A stretch of 64,000 bases of DNA from G965267185 sp965267185 (GCA_965267185.1 OZ253937.1:3658001-3722000), one strand, 5' to 3'; positions 17,590 to 27,251 are shown, numbered from the stretch's first letter. Program-made: numbers and translations. Notes: generated by a model from the letters alone, not told the origin.

Positions 17590-19128
17590 ATGGCGAGGAA
17601 ACGACCGCGGGCGTCCTTTCGGCTGCTAGAAGATACACTGAATCATTTGAAAAACGGGGTTGCCCGTTATGACGAGAACGAACGGCTCGTCATTTGCAAC
17701 GAAACATACGCAGGCTTTTTCGGGCCGATAGAGCTCAAGCTGGCCCCCGGTATTTCGGCAGAAGAAATAGCCTCGGCGGCCTTACTTTCGAATCGCGCGG
17801 AACTAAGAGCCGAGTACACCGACTACCGCCGGTTCGATTTGGATTTAGCAGAATTTCGGGCGGCGAGTGGGCAGCCCCATCTGCGGATAACCCACGATGG
17901 CCGCAGGTGTTCGGTTGCGTATTCGCGAACTGAGGACGGTGGCACAATCGCGATTTGTACCGATGTAACGGAACGGCAGGAATATCGCCTAGCTCTAGAC
18001 ACAGGGGAAGAAAACCTCTGGAAAGTGTTGGAGACAGTATCGGAAGGCGTCATCGGGATCGACGAGCAGGGTATCATCGATTCCTACAATTCGGCGGCGA
18101 AGCGAATTTTTGGCTATCAAGCCGACGAGGTGATTGGTCGCAATGTCAGTATGTTGATGCCAGAAACCGACGCCGTCGCTCACGACGATTATATCCGGCG
18201 GTACCTTGAAACCGGTGAGGCTCGCATTATTGGAATTGGCCGCGAAGTTGTCGGCCGCCGCAAGAGCGGCGAGACGTTTCCGATGGCGTTGGCGATCGAA
18301 AAAATGGAAACGTCTCGCAACGTGCGGTTCGTTGGAACGATCAGAGATCTTTCAAGGACAAGAGAAATCGAAACTCAGCTGCGCCATTCTGAAAAAATGA
18401 GAGCGATTGGGCAGCTAACAGGCGGCATCGCTCATGATTTCAACAATTTGTTGACCGTCATCCTCGGGAATCTGCGTGCCCTGGAAAATACCGACGGTCT
18501 TCCGGCTGCGACATCGACATCGATTGCAGCGGCCCTGCGTGCAACCAAGCAGGCGGGCGACCTCACGAGGCGCTTGCTTGATTTCTCGCGCCGGACACCG
18601 TGGGAACCTAAACTGGTCAACCCCGGGGCAGCCGTCGACGATGTGATCGAAATGATCACGCCCATATTAGGCCGACGCATTGCGCTGCACGCTAATATTG
18701 CGCGCGATATTGGCGAGATTAGAGTCGATCCGGCTCAACTACAAAATGCGCTGATTAATCTCGCGATAAACTCACGCGATGCGATGTCCGGAGCCGGTAG
18801 CCTAACCTTCACCGTTCGGCGCGCGAGCCGCGATGAGTTGGAACGATCGGCGAGTGTTTTGTCCAATATATACGACGTCGTCGTTCTGGAAGTTGAGGAT
18901 GACGGTCAGGGTATGACACCGGATGTAGTTGAACGAGCTGTGGAGCCCTTTTTTACAACCAAGGGTATTGACGAAGGGTCGGGCCTCGGCTTGAGCATGG
19001 TCTATCGGTTCGTCGAGCAGTCTGGTGGCGATATTCAGATAGAGAGTAAGCCGAGTGTGGGTACCGCCGTCAGATTATTGTTGCCCGCCGCATGCGCCGA
19101 TACGTCTGATTCTACGAATGAATCGTAA
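17590..19128 (+). CDS. PAS histidine kinase with FixL-like heme-binding PAS domain
   Basis: 512 residues from the ATG at 17590 (GGAG about nine bases upstream; GTG 17512 is an alternative). Residues 10-130 form a first PAS-like domain. Residues 142-258 are a second PAS closely matching the FixL oxygen-sensor domain: His198 aligns with the heme ligand His200 of Bradyrhizobium FixL, Arg204 with Arg206 and Arg218 with Arg220. The phospho-acceptor H282 (GGIAHDFNN) and the ATPase boxes (NLAINSRDAM, DDGQGM, GSGLGLSMVY) follow. No transmembrane helix or receiver domain. Probably a soluble oxygen or NO sensor; its partner regulator is unknown, but the single-domain regulator at 19798 is near. Confidence 0.85.
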   Translation: MARKRPRASFRLLEDTLNHLKNGVARYDENERLVICNETYAGFFGPIELKLAPGISAEEIASAALLSNRAELRAEYTDYRRFDLDLAEFRAASGQPHLRITHDGRRCSVAYSRTEDGGTIAICTDVTERQEYRLALDTGEENLWKVLETVSEGVIGIDEQGIIDSYNSAAKRIFGYQADEVIGRNVSMLMPETDAVAHDDYIRRYLETGEARIIGIGREVVGRRKSGETFPMALAIEKMETSRNVRFVGTIRDLSRTREIETQLRHSEKMRAIGQLTGGIAHDFNNLLTVILGNLRALENTDGLPAATSTSIAAALRATKQAGDLTRRLLDFSRRTPWEPKLVNPGAAVDDVIEMITPILGRRIALHANIARDIGEIRVDPAQLQNALINLAINSRDAMSGAGSLTFTVRRASRDELERSASVLSNIYDVVVLEVEDDGQGMTPDVVERAVEPFFTTKGIDEGSGLGLSMVYRFVEQSGGDIQIESKPSVGTAVRLLLPAACADTSDSTNES

Positions 19129-19344
19129 ACACATTCGCTGATTAGGCTGGACAATCGGAAGTCTTCTGGGCAGCCTGCTGACAGCGGTTTCCAGTTCCGA
19201 GGCAGGGATTCTGTAGGAAAGAAATCTTTTACAAAGAAGGACGAATATACATATATTGATTGAATACAGTACTACCAATTATGTGGCTTGGATGTTGCCC
19301 CGCCTTACCGAATCTAGTTTTCCAGCAGAGAAAAAGATCGAATC

Positions 19345-19782
19345 ATGACGGTTGTTGCGAAGGCTATCGCCCAGCTTGTCGAACAATTCGTTTCCACCGT
19401 GTACGCGGACTCGAAAACTGATGGAATGCGGTCCGCTCAGTGGGCGGCGTTGCGCTACTTTGCCGATGTCGAGCCGTCTGCCAGGACTGTTGGAAATTTT
19501 GCCCGCCACAACTTGATCACGGACTCGAGCGCATCTCAAACCGCCAGTAGTTTGGTGCGTCGCGGTTATCTTAAGAGAACGCCATCTCAGGAGGACGGAC
19601 GGTCTCACCAGCTGCATCTAACGGATTCTGCATATGAGCTATTGGCCCAAGATCCGCTGAATCTGCTTGTCGATGCGGTCGATAACTTGAGCGCTAAACA
19701 AAAAACCGAGCTCGCCGATTTATTGCATCACATATATTTAGTCATGCAGACCCAGCGGTCTTCGACCGACAATGCCGACTGA
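19345..19782 (+). CDS. MarR-like winged-helix transcriptional regulator
   Basis: 145 residues with helical dimerisation ends and a central winged helix. The recognition region is near DSSASQTASSLVRRGYLKRTPSQEDGRSHQLHLT (about 50-90), the wing carrying the DGRSHQLHLT phrase usual in MarR proteins. MarR dimers bind AT-rich inverted repeats, which makes it a candidate for the shared TTAAG-N3-CTTAA sites around it; that link is inference. It is transcribed alone, convergent with the response regulator gene. Confidence 0.8.
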   Translation: MTVVAKAIAQLVEQFVSTVYADSKTDGMRSAQWAALRYFADVEPSARTVGNFARHNLITDSSASQTASSLVRRGYLKRTPSQEDGRSHQLHLTDSAYELLAQDPLNLLVDAVDNLSAKQKTELADLLHHIYLVMQTQRSSTDNAD

Positions 19783-19797
19783 GTTCCTCCCCGGCCC

Positions 19798-20214
19798 CTA
19801 AACCGGAAGTCTTTTGCCAGCGGCGCATTCATTGCCTTGAACCAAACGAGAGACCGTTGCGAGAAACTCCCTCGGTTCGAAAGGTTTATGGAGAACGGCG
19901 TCGACGCCAAGCGCCTGGGTGATCTTAAGTAGCCAATGAGATGAGAGCTTCGGGCCGCCGCCGGAGATGGCCAAGATTGGGATTGGCCGCTCCTCATTTT
20001 TCATGCAGCGGATTACTTCTGTACCATCTTTATTAGGCATCAGGATATCTGTGACGACCAGGTCGAAATGATCTTGATCGAGCCGGTTCAACGCGGCACT
20101 TCCATCCTCACATTCGACGACATTAGCGCCGGCTGCTTGCAGCAGGTCGGTTAAGAGGCCGCGGATATCGTCGGAGTCATCAACAACAAGAATGTTCTTT
20201 TGCGCGATGTTCAT
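19798..20214 (-). CDS. Single-domain CheY-like response regulator
   Basis: 138 residues from ATG 20214; a longer frame to 20286 exists but the ribosome site AGGGCAGG fits the shorter start. The receiver domain shows the acidic pair in VVDDSDD, phospho-acceptor Asp in TDILMPNKDG, the Ser of LAISGG, and Lys of LHKPFEP. There is no output domain, so it acts by protein contact, as in phosphorelays or chemotaxis. The kinase at 17590 lacks a receiver and is a likely partner (inference). Confidence 0.9.
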   Translation of the reverse strand: MNIAQKNILVVDDSDDIRGLLTDLLQAAGANVVECEDGSAALNRLDQDHFDLVVTDILMPNKDGTEVIRCMKNEERPIPILAISGGGPKLSSHWLLKITQALGVDAVLHKPFEPREFLATVSRLVQGNECAAGKRLPV

Positions 20215-20710
20215 GGTTCGCCTGCCCTTTTGAAGTGTGAGTCTCGCCATAACGAGGGCACTCCCATCCCGCAAAAACTCGTTCACTTTGGTTGTGACAG
20301 TGTGTTTACGGGCATCTGTTCGAGTGAGCCTAATGAATCAAAGTAGAACCCTTTATAGACAAAAACGTTTCAGTTCGGAAATCTACTTTAGAGTCCTGAA
20401 TAAATATTTTAAGCAAACTAAAATGTTAATTCGGCGTCTCATTCTCAGTTGATGGCGGTTTGTAGCCTTAATCGCGCACCTAGATGTGGCGATAGATATT
20501 TATCGTTCATCGAATATTAAAAAATATAATTAAGTATCTTAATTAATTTTGTTTCTCGAGGAATCGCTAATGTCCGGATTGAAAATGCCACCGAATGGGG
20601 GCACCGGAATGTTCTCAACCTAGCCGAGCGAACGAGATGCTTGCTGTCGCAGAGTGGGGACGATCGGTCTTGCGGTCTTGAAGCCAGGCGATCACTGAAA
20701 GGAATAAAAC
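20215..20710. other. AT-rich intergenic region before the first chemoreceptor
   Basis: 496 bases between the divergent response regulator and chemoreceptor genes. The middle (20385-20450) and 20500-20550 are AT-rich and unlike coding DNA here. It holds a TTAAG-N3-CTTAA dyad at 20530-20542. Short open frames in this stretch have atypical codon use and no ribosome sites; I see no gene. Confidence 0.6.
20530..20542. promoter_or_regulatory. TTAAG-TAT-CTTAA dyad upstream of the first chemoreceptor
   Basis: Perfect 5-base arms around TAT, extendable by one more A/T pair on each side (ATTAAG, CTTAAT). It lies 168 bases before the chemoreceptor start and matches the sites at 17355 and 22450. Confidence 0.5.
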
Positions 20711-22312
20711 ATGTCAGTTGCGGTCGATATTCAGGCACCGTCTGCGGCGTCCAGCAAGAAGTCCGGCAACGTTTTTAAGTTCTTTGGTTCATCAGGCAGA
20801 GAGAGCGGCCAGCTTCACGGTGCCATGTTGGATGCTCTGCCGGTCAACGTTCTAGCCTGCGATCCGAACACGTTCGAAATCACCTTCGCTAATCAGACCA
20901 GTCTTGCCACGTTACGTGAGTTGGAGCATCTGCTGCCGTCCGGCGTAACGGCCGACAATATCGTCGGCCAGTGCATCGATGTGTTCCATAAGAACCCGCA
21001 AATGCAGCGCGGTATTCTCTCGGACCCGGACCGAAATTTGCCCCATAAGGCAACCATCCGACTTGGCCCGGAACTGCTCGAGTTGAACATCGCGGCAATT
21101 CCGGATGAAAAAGGTTCGGTCGCGACGCTGATGCTATCCTGGACCATTGTCACCCAGCGTGAGCGGCTGGCCCGCATGGTCGATAACATGCCGATCAACG
21201 TGATGATGGCCGACCCCGAAACTCTCGAGATCACCTATATCAACGAGACCAGCGTCAAAACCCTGACGCCGCTTGAACACCTGCTGCCGATTAAGGCGAC
21301 GGAGCTTTTAGGAACGTGCATCGACATTTTCCATAAAAACCCGGCCCATCAGCGCCAGATCCTAAACGATCCGGCCAACCTGCCGCACAAGGCGAAGATT
21401 AAGCTAGGTGACGAGACGTTGGCACTGGATGTCGCGGCGATCGTCGACGACACCGGCTACTATCTTGGTCCGATGGTGAGTTGGTCGGTTATCACGGATC
21501 AAGTGAAATTGGCCGAGTCGGCGTCTGGTGGAACTGATGCTATCTCCGCGGCGGCTGTTCAACTCGAGACGGCGGCGACAAGCATGAGTTCGAACGTGCA
21601 GGAAGCGGGTAAGCAGGCGGCGGCGGTTTCCGCCGCGACCGAGGAGGCAACCACCAATGTGCACACGGTTGCCGCAGCCACCGAGGAGTTGTCATCGTCG
21701 CTCGACGAGGTTGGCCGTCAATCTGCGACTGCTGCCGAGGTTGCCAAGAACGCGGTGTCTCAGGCCAATGAGACCAACGACAAGGTCGAGGCGTTGGCTA
21801 CCGCGGCCGACAAGATCGGTGAGGTTGTCACGCTGATCAGCGACATCGCCGACCAGACCAACTTGCTGGCGCTCAACGCCACCATCGAGGCGGCACGCGC
21901 TGGCGAAGCTGGCAAGGGCTTCGCCGTCGTTGCATCGGAAGTGAAGTCACTGGCCAGCCAGACCGCCCAGGCGACCGATGAAATTTCTGTTCAGATTTCG
22001 ACGATCCAGAACGAGATCGGTGGCGCGGTCGACGCGATCAAGTCGATCGGCGAAGTGATCGGGTCGATCGACGAAGTGTCGACGGCGATTGCCTCGGCGG
22101 TCGAAGAGCAGACGGCGGCGGTGCGTGAGATCGCCAGCAACTCGCAACAGGCCGCCCAAGGCACCCAGGACGTGTCGAGCAACATCTCCGGCGTTAGCGA
22201 GGGAGTGGGTAAAACCGCGACTCTTGCAGAAGAAGTTTTGGGTGCGGTCAAAGATCTGTCCAGCCGGTCGAAACAGCTGAAAGAAGAAATCGAGACCATG
22301 ATGACCGACTAG
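20711..22312 (+). CDS. Cytoplasmic methyl-accepting chemotaxis protein with two PAS domains
   Basis: 533 residues with no transmembrane helix. Two similar PAS-like domains in tandem (about 35-150 and 155-265) share the phrases LPVNVLACDPNTFEITFAN / MPINVMMADPETLEITYIN and CIDVFHKNP / CIDIFHKNP, so they arose by duplication. The signalling hairpin (about 285-530) contains the conserved tip ISDIADQTNLLALNATIEAA, which binds CheA and CheW. It senses an internal signal. GAAAGGA lies before the ATG. A strong terminator follows at 22357. Confidence 0.93.
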   Translation: MSVAVDIQAPSAASSKKSGNVFKFFGSSGRESGQLHGAMLDALPVNVLACDPNTFEITFANQTSLATLRELEHLLPSGVTADNIVGQCIDVFHKNPQMQRGILSDPDRNLPHKATIRLGPELLELNIAAIPDEKGSVATLMLSWTIVTQRERLARMVDNMPINVMMADPETLEITYINETSVKTLTPLEHLLPIKATELLGTCIDIFHKNPAHQRQILNDPANLPHKAKIKLGDETLALDVAAIVDDTGYYLGPMVSWSVITDQVKLAESASGGTDAISAAAVQLETAATSMSSNVQEAGKQAAAVSAATEEATTNVHTVAAATEELSSSLDEVGRQSATAAEVAKNAVSQANETNDKVEALATAADKIGEVVTLISDIADQTNLLALNATIEAARAGEAGKGFAVVASEVKSLASQTAQATDEISVQISTIQNEIGGAVDAIKSIGEVIGSIDEVSTAIASAVEEQTAAVREIASNSQQAAQGTQDVSSNISGVSEGVGKTATLAEEVLGAVKDLSSRSKQLKEEIETMMTD

Positions 22313-22356
22313 TAAGAGTCGAAAATCCTATTTCTAGTTCGGACGTTTCCGGGCAG

Positions 22357-22391
22357 AGCCGTTCCCACGGGGGGGGCGGCTTTGTCTTTTT
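22357..22391 (+). terminator. Intrinsic terminator after the first chemoreceptor
   Basis: AGCCGTTCCC (22357-22366) pairs with GGGGGCGGCT (22372-22381), including two G-T pairs, followed by TTGTCTTTTT. It ends the 20711-22312 transcript and separates it from the next chemoreceptor gene. Confidence 0.8.
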
Positions 22392-22449
22392 GAGAATCTC
22401 ATGGCGAGAAGAAAACCGGCCGAGGTTCATCGTATTTTAATTTTTATAG

Positions 22450-22462
22450 TTAAGATACTTAC
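22450..22462. promoter_or_regulatory. TTAAG-ATA-CTTAC dyad upstream of the second chemoreceptor
   Basis: Matches the dyads at 17355 and 20530 except for the last base. It lies in an AT-rich stretch between the terminator at 22357-22391 and the gene starting at 22560. Confidence 0.45.
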
Positions 22463-22559
22463 ATACATTTGAGCTTCAACCCAAGGCTGAATTTTACAAC
22501 GCGCTGAAAATGCGTGGGTGGTGCGAAGCTTGGAAACCGTAACTCGAGTGGGGAATACG

Positions 22560-24728
22560 ATGACAACGAAAGAACAACTCTCGGCAAAGGCCGGTGGTCT
22601 TAAGTCGGCACTAACAGCTTTGAAAATTAAAGCGCGACTAAACCTCGGCTTCGGCGCCATGGTTGCGATCATCATAACCCTGGTCGGCATTACAGTTTTC
22701 CAAGTGTCGTCGGTCTCCAATATCAATGATCGTGTGGTCGAATTGCGGGTTCCCACGTCGAATGCCAGCCAGGGCATGGTCAATGGCATTAATGCGAGCC
22801 TTGCGGGGTTGCGCGGCTACATGATCACCGGCAATCAAACGTTCAAGGACCAGCGCGCTGCGACATGGACCGAGATCGATCAAATCCGCGCCGAGATGGA
22901 CGAATTGTCCAAAAACTGGACCAACCCGGCAAACGTGCAGAAATGGGTCGACTTCAAGGTTATCCTCGACGAGTTCCGTGTCGCGCAGCAACAGGTCGAA
23001 GATGTTGCCAAGACTGTGGATGAGCAGCCAGCGACCAAAATACTTGTCCAGCAGGCGGCACCCCAGGCGGCAATTCTGGTTGCTGAAATCACCAAGATGA
23101 TCGACATCGAAGCGACCCAGCCGGCGACGCCGGATCGCAAAGCTTTACTCGGCATAATGGCCGATGTGCGCGGCACCACGGCGGTTGGCTTGGCCAATAT
23201 CCGGGCCTTTTTGCTGACAGGCGATCAGAAGTTCCACGATAATTTCACGGGACTGTGGGCCAAGAACGAAAAACGCTTTGGTGACCTGAAAGCGAACGTT
23301 TCGCTACTGACACCGGCTCAGAGGGCCGCTTTCAACAAGTTTGAGGCGGCGCGCAAGGTGTTTGCGCCTCTCCCGCCGCAAATGTTCGAAATCCGCGGTA
23401 GCAGGAAATGGAACATGGCTAACTTCCTGCTGGTTACCGAAGCCGCGCCGCGCGCCGGCAAGCTTCTCACCACGTTGCTGGGCGAAAAACAGGCCGACGG
23501 TACGCGTATCGGCGGCATGGTCGTGAACCAAAAGGCCCTGCTACAAAAGGATGCAGATCTGGCAACCGACAAGATACATTTTCTCACGATCTTGGAATGG
23601 ATTCTGTTGGCCGTCGGGGTCGTCATTGCGGGTGTTGTCGCCGTGGTAACGGCGCGTTCGATTGTGCCGCCGGTAACTGGGTTAACCGAAACGATGACTA
23701 AACTCGCCGGTGGCGACAACACATCTGATGTGCCGGCCCTCGACCGGAAAGACGAGATCGGCGAGATGGCGCAGGCTGTTGAAGTCTTCAAGCAGAACGC
23801 CATCGAGCGCGAAAAGCTCGAGGCCGAGCAGGAAAAAGCGCGCGAGGCGGAAGAAAAGCGGCTACGGGCCGAGGCCGAGCGCGCCGAAAACGTCAGCAAC
23901 ATGATCGAGAAGTTCGATGCCTCGGCCAAGGAAGCTCTGACGAGCGTGACTGGTGCGGCCGAGCAGCTCAAATCCTCGGCCAATTCGATGACTTCGACAG
24001 CCGATGAAGCGAGCCAGCGCTCGACTACCGTGGCATCGGCCTCGGAGGAAGCGTCGGCCAATGTGCAAACGGTGGCCTCGGCGACCGAGGAGATGACGTC
24101 CTCGATCAAGGAGATTTCGCAACAGGTATCCCATAGCGCGAACATTGCGGACGGTGCGGTCACCCAGGCTAAGGAGGCCAACCAGAAGGTCGAAAGTTTG
24201 GTCGAGGCGGCTCAGAAGATCGGTGAGGTGGTCAACCTGATCAACGATATTGCCGATCAGACCAACTTGCTAGCGCTCAACGCCACGATCGAGGCAGCCC
24301 GCGCCGGCGAGGCCGGAAAAGGCTTTGCCGTCGTCGCCTCCGAGGTCAAGTCATTGGCCAGTCAGACGGCAACCGCGACAGAGGAAATTGCCGGTCAGAT
24401 TACGGCGATCCAGGGATCGACGACCGATGCAGTGTCGGCGATACAGGACATCAGCAAGACCATCGGCGAAATCAGCGAAGTCGCTACGACCGTGGCGTCG
24501 GCGGTCGAGGAGCAAGACGCGGCGACGCGCGAAATCTCGACCAACATTCAGCAGGCCGCGACAGGCACGCAGGATGTGACGACGAATATTGCCGAAGTAT
24601 CGCGTGGTGTGCAGGAGACCGGCTCGGCGGCTTCGCAGGTTTTGGCGGCGTCGGAGCAACTGTCGAAGCAGGCGGCAGACTTGCAGAGCTCGATCAGCGG
24701 TTTCCTCGACAACGTCAAGGCTGCTTAG
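22560..24728 (+). CDS. Transmembrane methyl-accepting chemotaxis protein
   Basis: 722 residues from ATG 22560 (TGGGGAA upstream; a start at 22518 is less likely). One transmembrane helix at about 35-57, a long helical periplasmic domain (about 58-345) of two helical bundles, a second helix (about 345-368), HAMP domain (about 370-425), a charged coiled coil, and the signalling domain with INDIADQTNLLALNATIEAA at the tip. The helical sensor resembles the HBM or CHASE3 type; the ligand is unknown. Its tip is nearly identical to that of the neighbour, so both feed the same CheA/CheW system, whose genes are not in the window. Confidence 0.93.
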   Translation: MTTKEQLSAKAGGLKSALTALKIKARLNLGFGAMVAIIITLVGITVFQVSSVSNINDRVVELRVPTSNASQGMVNGINASLAGLRGYMITGNQTFKDQRAATWTEIDQIRAEMDELSKNWTNPANVQKWVDFKVILDEFRVAQQQVEDVAKTVDEQPATKILVQQAAPQAAILVAEITKMIDIEATQPATPDRKALLGIMADVRGTTAVGLANIRAFLLTGDQKFHDNFTGLWAKNEKRFGDLKANVSLLTPAQRAAFNKFEAARKVFAPLPPQMFEIRGSRKWNMANFLLVTEAAPRAGKLLTTLLGEKQADGTRIGGMVVNQKALLQKDADLATDKIHFLTILEWILLAVGVVIAGVVAVVTARSIVPPVTGLTETMTKLAGGDNTSDVPALDRKDEIGEMAQAVEVFKQNAIEREKLEAEQEKAREAEEKRLRAEAERAENVSNMIEKFDASAKEALTSVTGAAEQLKSSANSMTSTADEASQRSTTVASASEEASANVQTVASATEEMTSSIKEISQQVSHSANIADGAVTQAKEANQKVESLVEAAQKIGEVVNLINDIADQTNLLALNATIEAARAGEAGKGFAVVASEVKSLASQTATATEEIAGQITAIQGSTTDAVSAIQDISKTIGEISEVATTVASAVEEQDAATREISTNIQQAATGTQDVTTNIAEVSRGVQETGSAASQVLAASEQLSKQAADLQSSISGFLDNVKAA

Positions 24729-24763
24729 ATGCTTGTGCCTTAACTTTCTTTGGATGATTGGAT

Positions 24764-24798
24764 AAAGCCGTCACCTGTTTGGTGACGGCTTTGTCTTT
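24764..24798 (+). terminator. Intrinsic terminator after the second chemoreceptor
   Basis: AAAGCCGTCACC (24764-24775) and GGTGACGGCTTT (24781-24792) form a perfect 12-base stem with a 5-base loop, followed by GTCTTT. Confidence 0.88.
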
Positions 24799-24852
24799 GC
24801 CGCACGTGGTTTTAGACTGCCGGCTGTGTAAAAGGCACGAGGCGGGGCGAAG

Positions 24853-25164
24853 GTGCGCGCGTTAAAGGGACTGGTCATTGTCTTGGCGGTGTTGATTGTC
24901 ATCGCCATGGTCGCCGTCATGTGGGCCATATTCAATCTGGTTGGACCTGAGGACAGCCGTCCGGTTGCCACTCTTCCACCGGAGACCGAGGCTCTAGAGG
25001 AAATTTCGCTCGAGTTGCCGGCGGGCTGTGAAATCGCGAGCGCTGAGCTCGACCGGAGCAGGTTGGCCATACATACCACCGGTTCCACGGGCGGAGACGA
25101 TTGCGACCGGGTTTACATCGTCGATCTATCTCGCGGCGAGGTTGTTAGCATCGTGACCCGTTGA
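24853..25164 (+). CDS. Small single-pass membrane protein of unknown function
   Basis: 103 residues from GTG 24853. One N-terminal hydrophobic helix (about 5-32), then an acidic, probably periplasmic domain with two cysteines (AGCEI and DDCDR), which could form a disulfide. Its TGA stop overlaps the ATG of the threonine aldolase gene (TGATG at 25162-25166), so the two are translationally coupled. No family recognised. Confidence 0.65.
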   Translation: MRALKGLVIVLAVLIVIAMVAVMWAIFNLVGPEDSRPVATLPPETEALEEISLELPAGCEIASAELDRSRLAIHTTGSTGGDDCDRVYIVDLSRGEVVSIVTR

Positions 25165-26207
25165 TGGCCGCCAATTTCGCCAGCGATAATGTCAGCGGCG
25201 CATCGCCCGAAATCGTTGCGGCACTTGCTGCGGCGGCGGACGCAAGCGCCATGCCTTACGGTGCCGATGAGTGGACGGCACGGGTCGACGCCAAGCTTGC
25301 CGACATTTTCGAGACAGAGGTCGCCGTTTTTCCTGTGGCCACCGGAACGGCAGCCAACGCGTTGGCGCTTGCCGCGCTGACGCCGCCCCACGGGGCGATC
25401 TACTGCCATCCCGGCAGCCACGCTTACGTCGACGAATGTGGCGCGCCGGAGTTCTATAGTGGTGGTGCCAAGATGGTCACGGTTGATGGCGCCGATGGCA
25501 AGATTGAGGCCGGCGATTTGGCGGCGTTGCTGGCCGATGCGCGCCCGCACGGAATCCATAATGTTAAACCCGCTGCGCTGACGCTCTCGCAGGCAACGGA
25601 GGCGGGCACCTCCTATAGCGTGGATGAGCTGGCAGCGTTGTCCGAGGTCGCCGGTGCTCACGGCATGGGGATCCACATGGACGGCGCCCGTTTCGCCAAC
25701 GCGCTGATCCACCTGAATGTGAGCCCCGCCGCGGCGACCTGGCGCAGTGGCATCGATGTGCTGAGCTTCGGTGCCACGAAGAACGGTGCTCTGGCGGCAG
25801 AGGCGGTGGTCTTTTTTCGGCCTGAACTGGCGGACGAGTTCGAGGAGCGCCGCAAGCGCGGTGGCCACCTGCTCTCGAAGCAGCGCTTCGTGAGTGCCCA
25901 GCTCGACGCGTATCTGAGCGGCGATCTGTGGCTTGTCAACGCGCGGGCGGCAAACCGTGCCGCGGCCCGTTTGGCGGAAGGGCTGTCCGCGATTGCGGGC
26001 GCAAGCTTGGTTTATCCGGTCGAGGCCAACGAAGTGTTCGCAACGCTACCGGAGGCCGTTATCGATGGGCTGGAGGGGGACGGGTTCGGCTTCTACCGTA
26101 TGGGTGGCGCCGGCGCGATTCGGTTGGTCGCATCGTTCAATACGGCGGATGGCGATGTCGATGCGTTTCTCGCCGCCGCCCGGCGCCATGCCGGCGCTCC
26201 GGCTTGA
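25164..26207 (+). CDS. Low-specificity L-threonine aldolase
   Basis: PLP enzyme that cleaves threonine or allo-threonine to glycine and acetaldehyde. 347 residues from ATG 25164. FASDNVSGASPEI at the start, FPVATGTAANALAL, HMDGARFANA and the lysine of LSFGATKNGALAAEA, which should hold PLP, match the beta-eliminating lyase family. A glycine/serine metabolic role would fit with serC-serA in the same window, but these are separate operons. The gene ends 15 bases before the convergent LacI regulator. Confidence 0.92.
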   Translation: MAANFASDNVSGASPEIVAALAAAADASAMPYGADEWTARVDAKLADIFETEVAVFPVATGTAANALALAALTPPHGAIYCHPGSHAYVDECGAPEFYSGGAKMVTVDGADGKIEAGDLAALLADARPHGIHNVKPAALTLSQATEAGTSYSVDELAALSEVAGAHGMGIHMDGARFANALIHLNVSPAAATWRSGIDVLSFGATKNGALAAEAVVFFRPELADEFEERRKRGGHLLSKQRFVSAQLDAYLSGDLWLVNARAANRAAARLAEGLSAIAGASLVYPVEANEVFATLPEAVIDGLEGDGFGFYRMGGAGAIRLVASFNTADGDVDAFLAAARRHAGAPA

Positions 26208-26222
26208 GCGAACGGAGTTGGC

Positions 26223-27251
26223 CTAGAGGTCCGGCAAGTTGTCGCGGAAAAACACGTCGATCCGGATGCGTTCCTGATCCGACACGACATCGACGCCCTC
26301 GCACAACGCCGTCAGCACCCGGGCCGCGCTGCGCACCTCGTGGCCGGCATTTTGATTGACCACCGCGTCGACGGTGCCGTCGATCAAGGCGGGCCGGGTG
26401 AAATGGGTGAGGTCGTGGCAAACACAAACAATGTCTCGTGCCCGGCCGCTCGCTTCGAGCGCCGCGATCATGCCGCGGTTGCCGGCCCCGATATTGTAGA
26501 GCGCAACGATTTGGTCGTCGCCCGCCAGCAAGTCGCGCACCAGCCGCTCCACTTCGCGGTGATCGTCGCGCCCCTCGACCGCGGGCAGCGGGGTGAGGTG
26601 GGGATATTCGGCGCGCAACACTTGTTCGAACCCGTAGCGGCGCTCCACATGGTCGCGCAAATCGAGCGACCCGGCGATCACCACGACATGGCCCGTATCG
26701 GCCCGGACGAAGCGGCCAATCAGGCTCGCCGCCGTACGTCCGGCAGCGACGTTGTCGATACCGACATGGTGGTCCCGATGCGACCGGGGCACGTCGGATA
26801 CGAGGGTCACGACATGAACACCGTCATCGGTTAGCCGATTAATGGCCTCGCGGACGCGCACATGATCGAGCGCCACCACGGCGACCCCGTGTAGATCGCG
26901 CGGCAGCGCGTCGAGCTGGTCCGCCAGCGCGGCGGGATCGAAAACATCGACATGGCGAACCTCCATCTCGATCTTGTCCGGCGCAAGCTGCTCGCCATAG
27001 GCCACCGCATGCTCTTCGATATAGTCCATGAACGTGTTGGTGCCCTTGGGTAGCACGAAGCACAGCCGGATGGCCTCGTTACGGGCCAGCCGGGCGGCGA
27101 GCCGGTTGGGCCGGTAGTTCAGCCGGGCAAGAGCGGCCTGCACCCGATCCACCGTTTCGGCGCGAACGCCGCCTCTGCCATGCATGACGCGGTCGACCGA
27201 GGCGAGGCTGACCCCCGCTTCACGTGCCACATTTTGGAGTGTTACACGCAC
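26223..27251 (-). CDS. LacI family regulator of the sugar ABC operon
   Basis: 342 residues from a GTG start. The N-terminal helix-turn-helix (TLQNVAREAGVSLASVDRVM, then GRGGVRAETVDRVQ) and hinge helix (RPNRLAARLARN) precede a periplasmic-binding-protein-like effector domain (65-335). It is the last gene of xylF-xylH-xylG, three bases after the xylG stop. The palindrome TGAGGTACGTACCTCA upstream of xylF has the central CG usual for this family and is the likely operator. Effector probably the imported pentose (inference). Confidence 0.9.
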   Translation of the reverse strand: MRVTLQNVAREAGVSLASVDRVMHGRGGVRAETVDRVQAALARLNYRPNRLAARLARNEAIRLCFVLPKGTNTFMDYIEEHAVAYGEQLAPDKIEMEVRHVDVFDPAALADQLDALPRDLHGVAVVALDHVRVREAINRLTDDGVHVVTLVSDVPRSHRDHHVGIDNVAAGRTAASLIGRFVRADTGHVVVIAGSLDLRDHVERRYGFEQVLRAEYPHLTPLPAVEGRDDHREVERLVRDLLAGDDQIVALYNIGAGNRGMIAALEASGRARDIVCVCHDLTHFTRPALIDGTVDAVVNQNAGHEVRSAARVLTALCEGVDVVSDQERIRIDVFFRDNLPDL

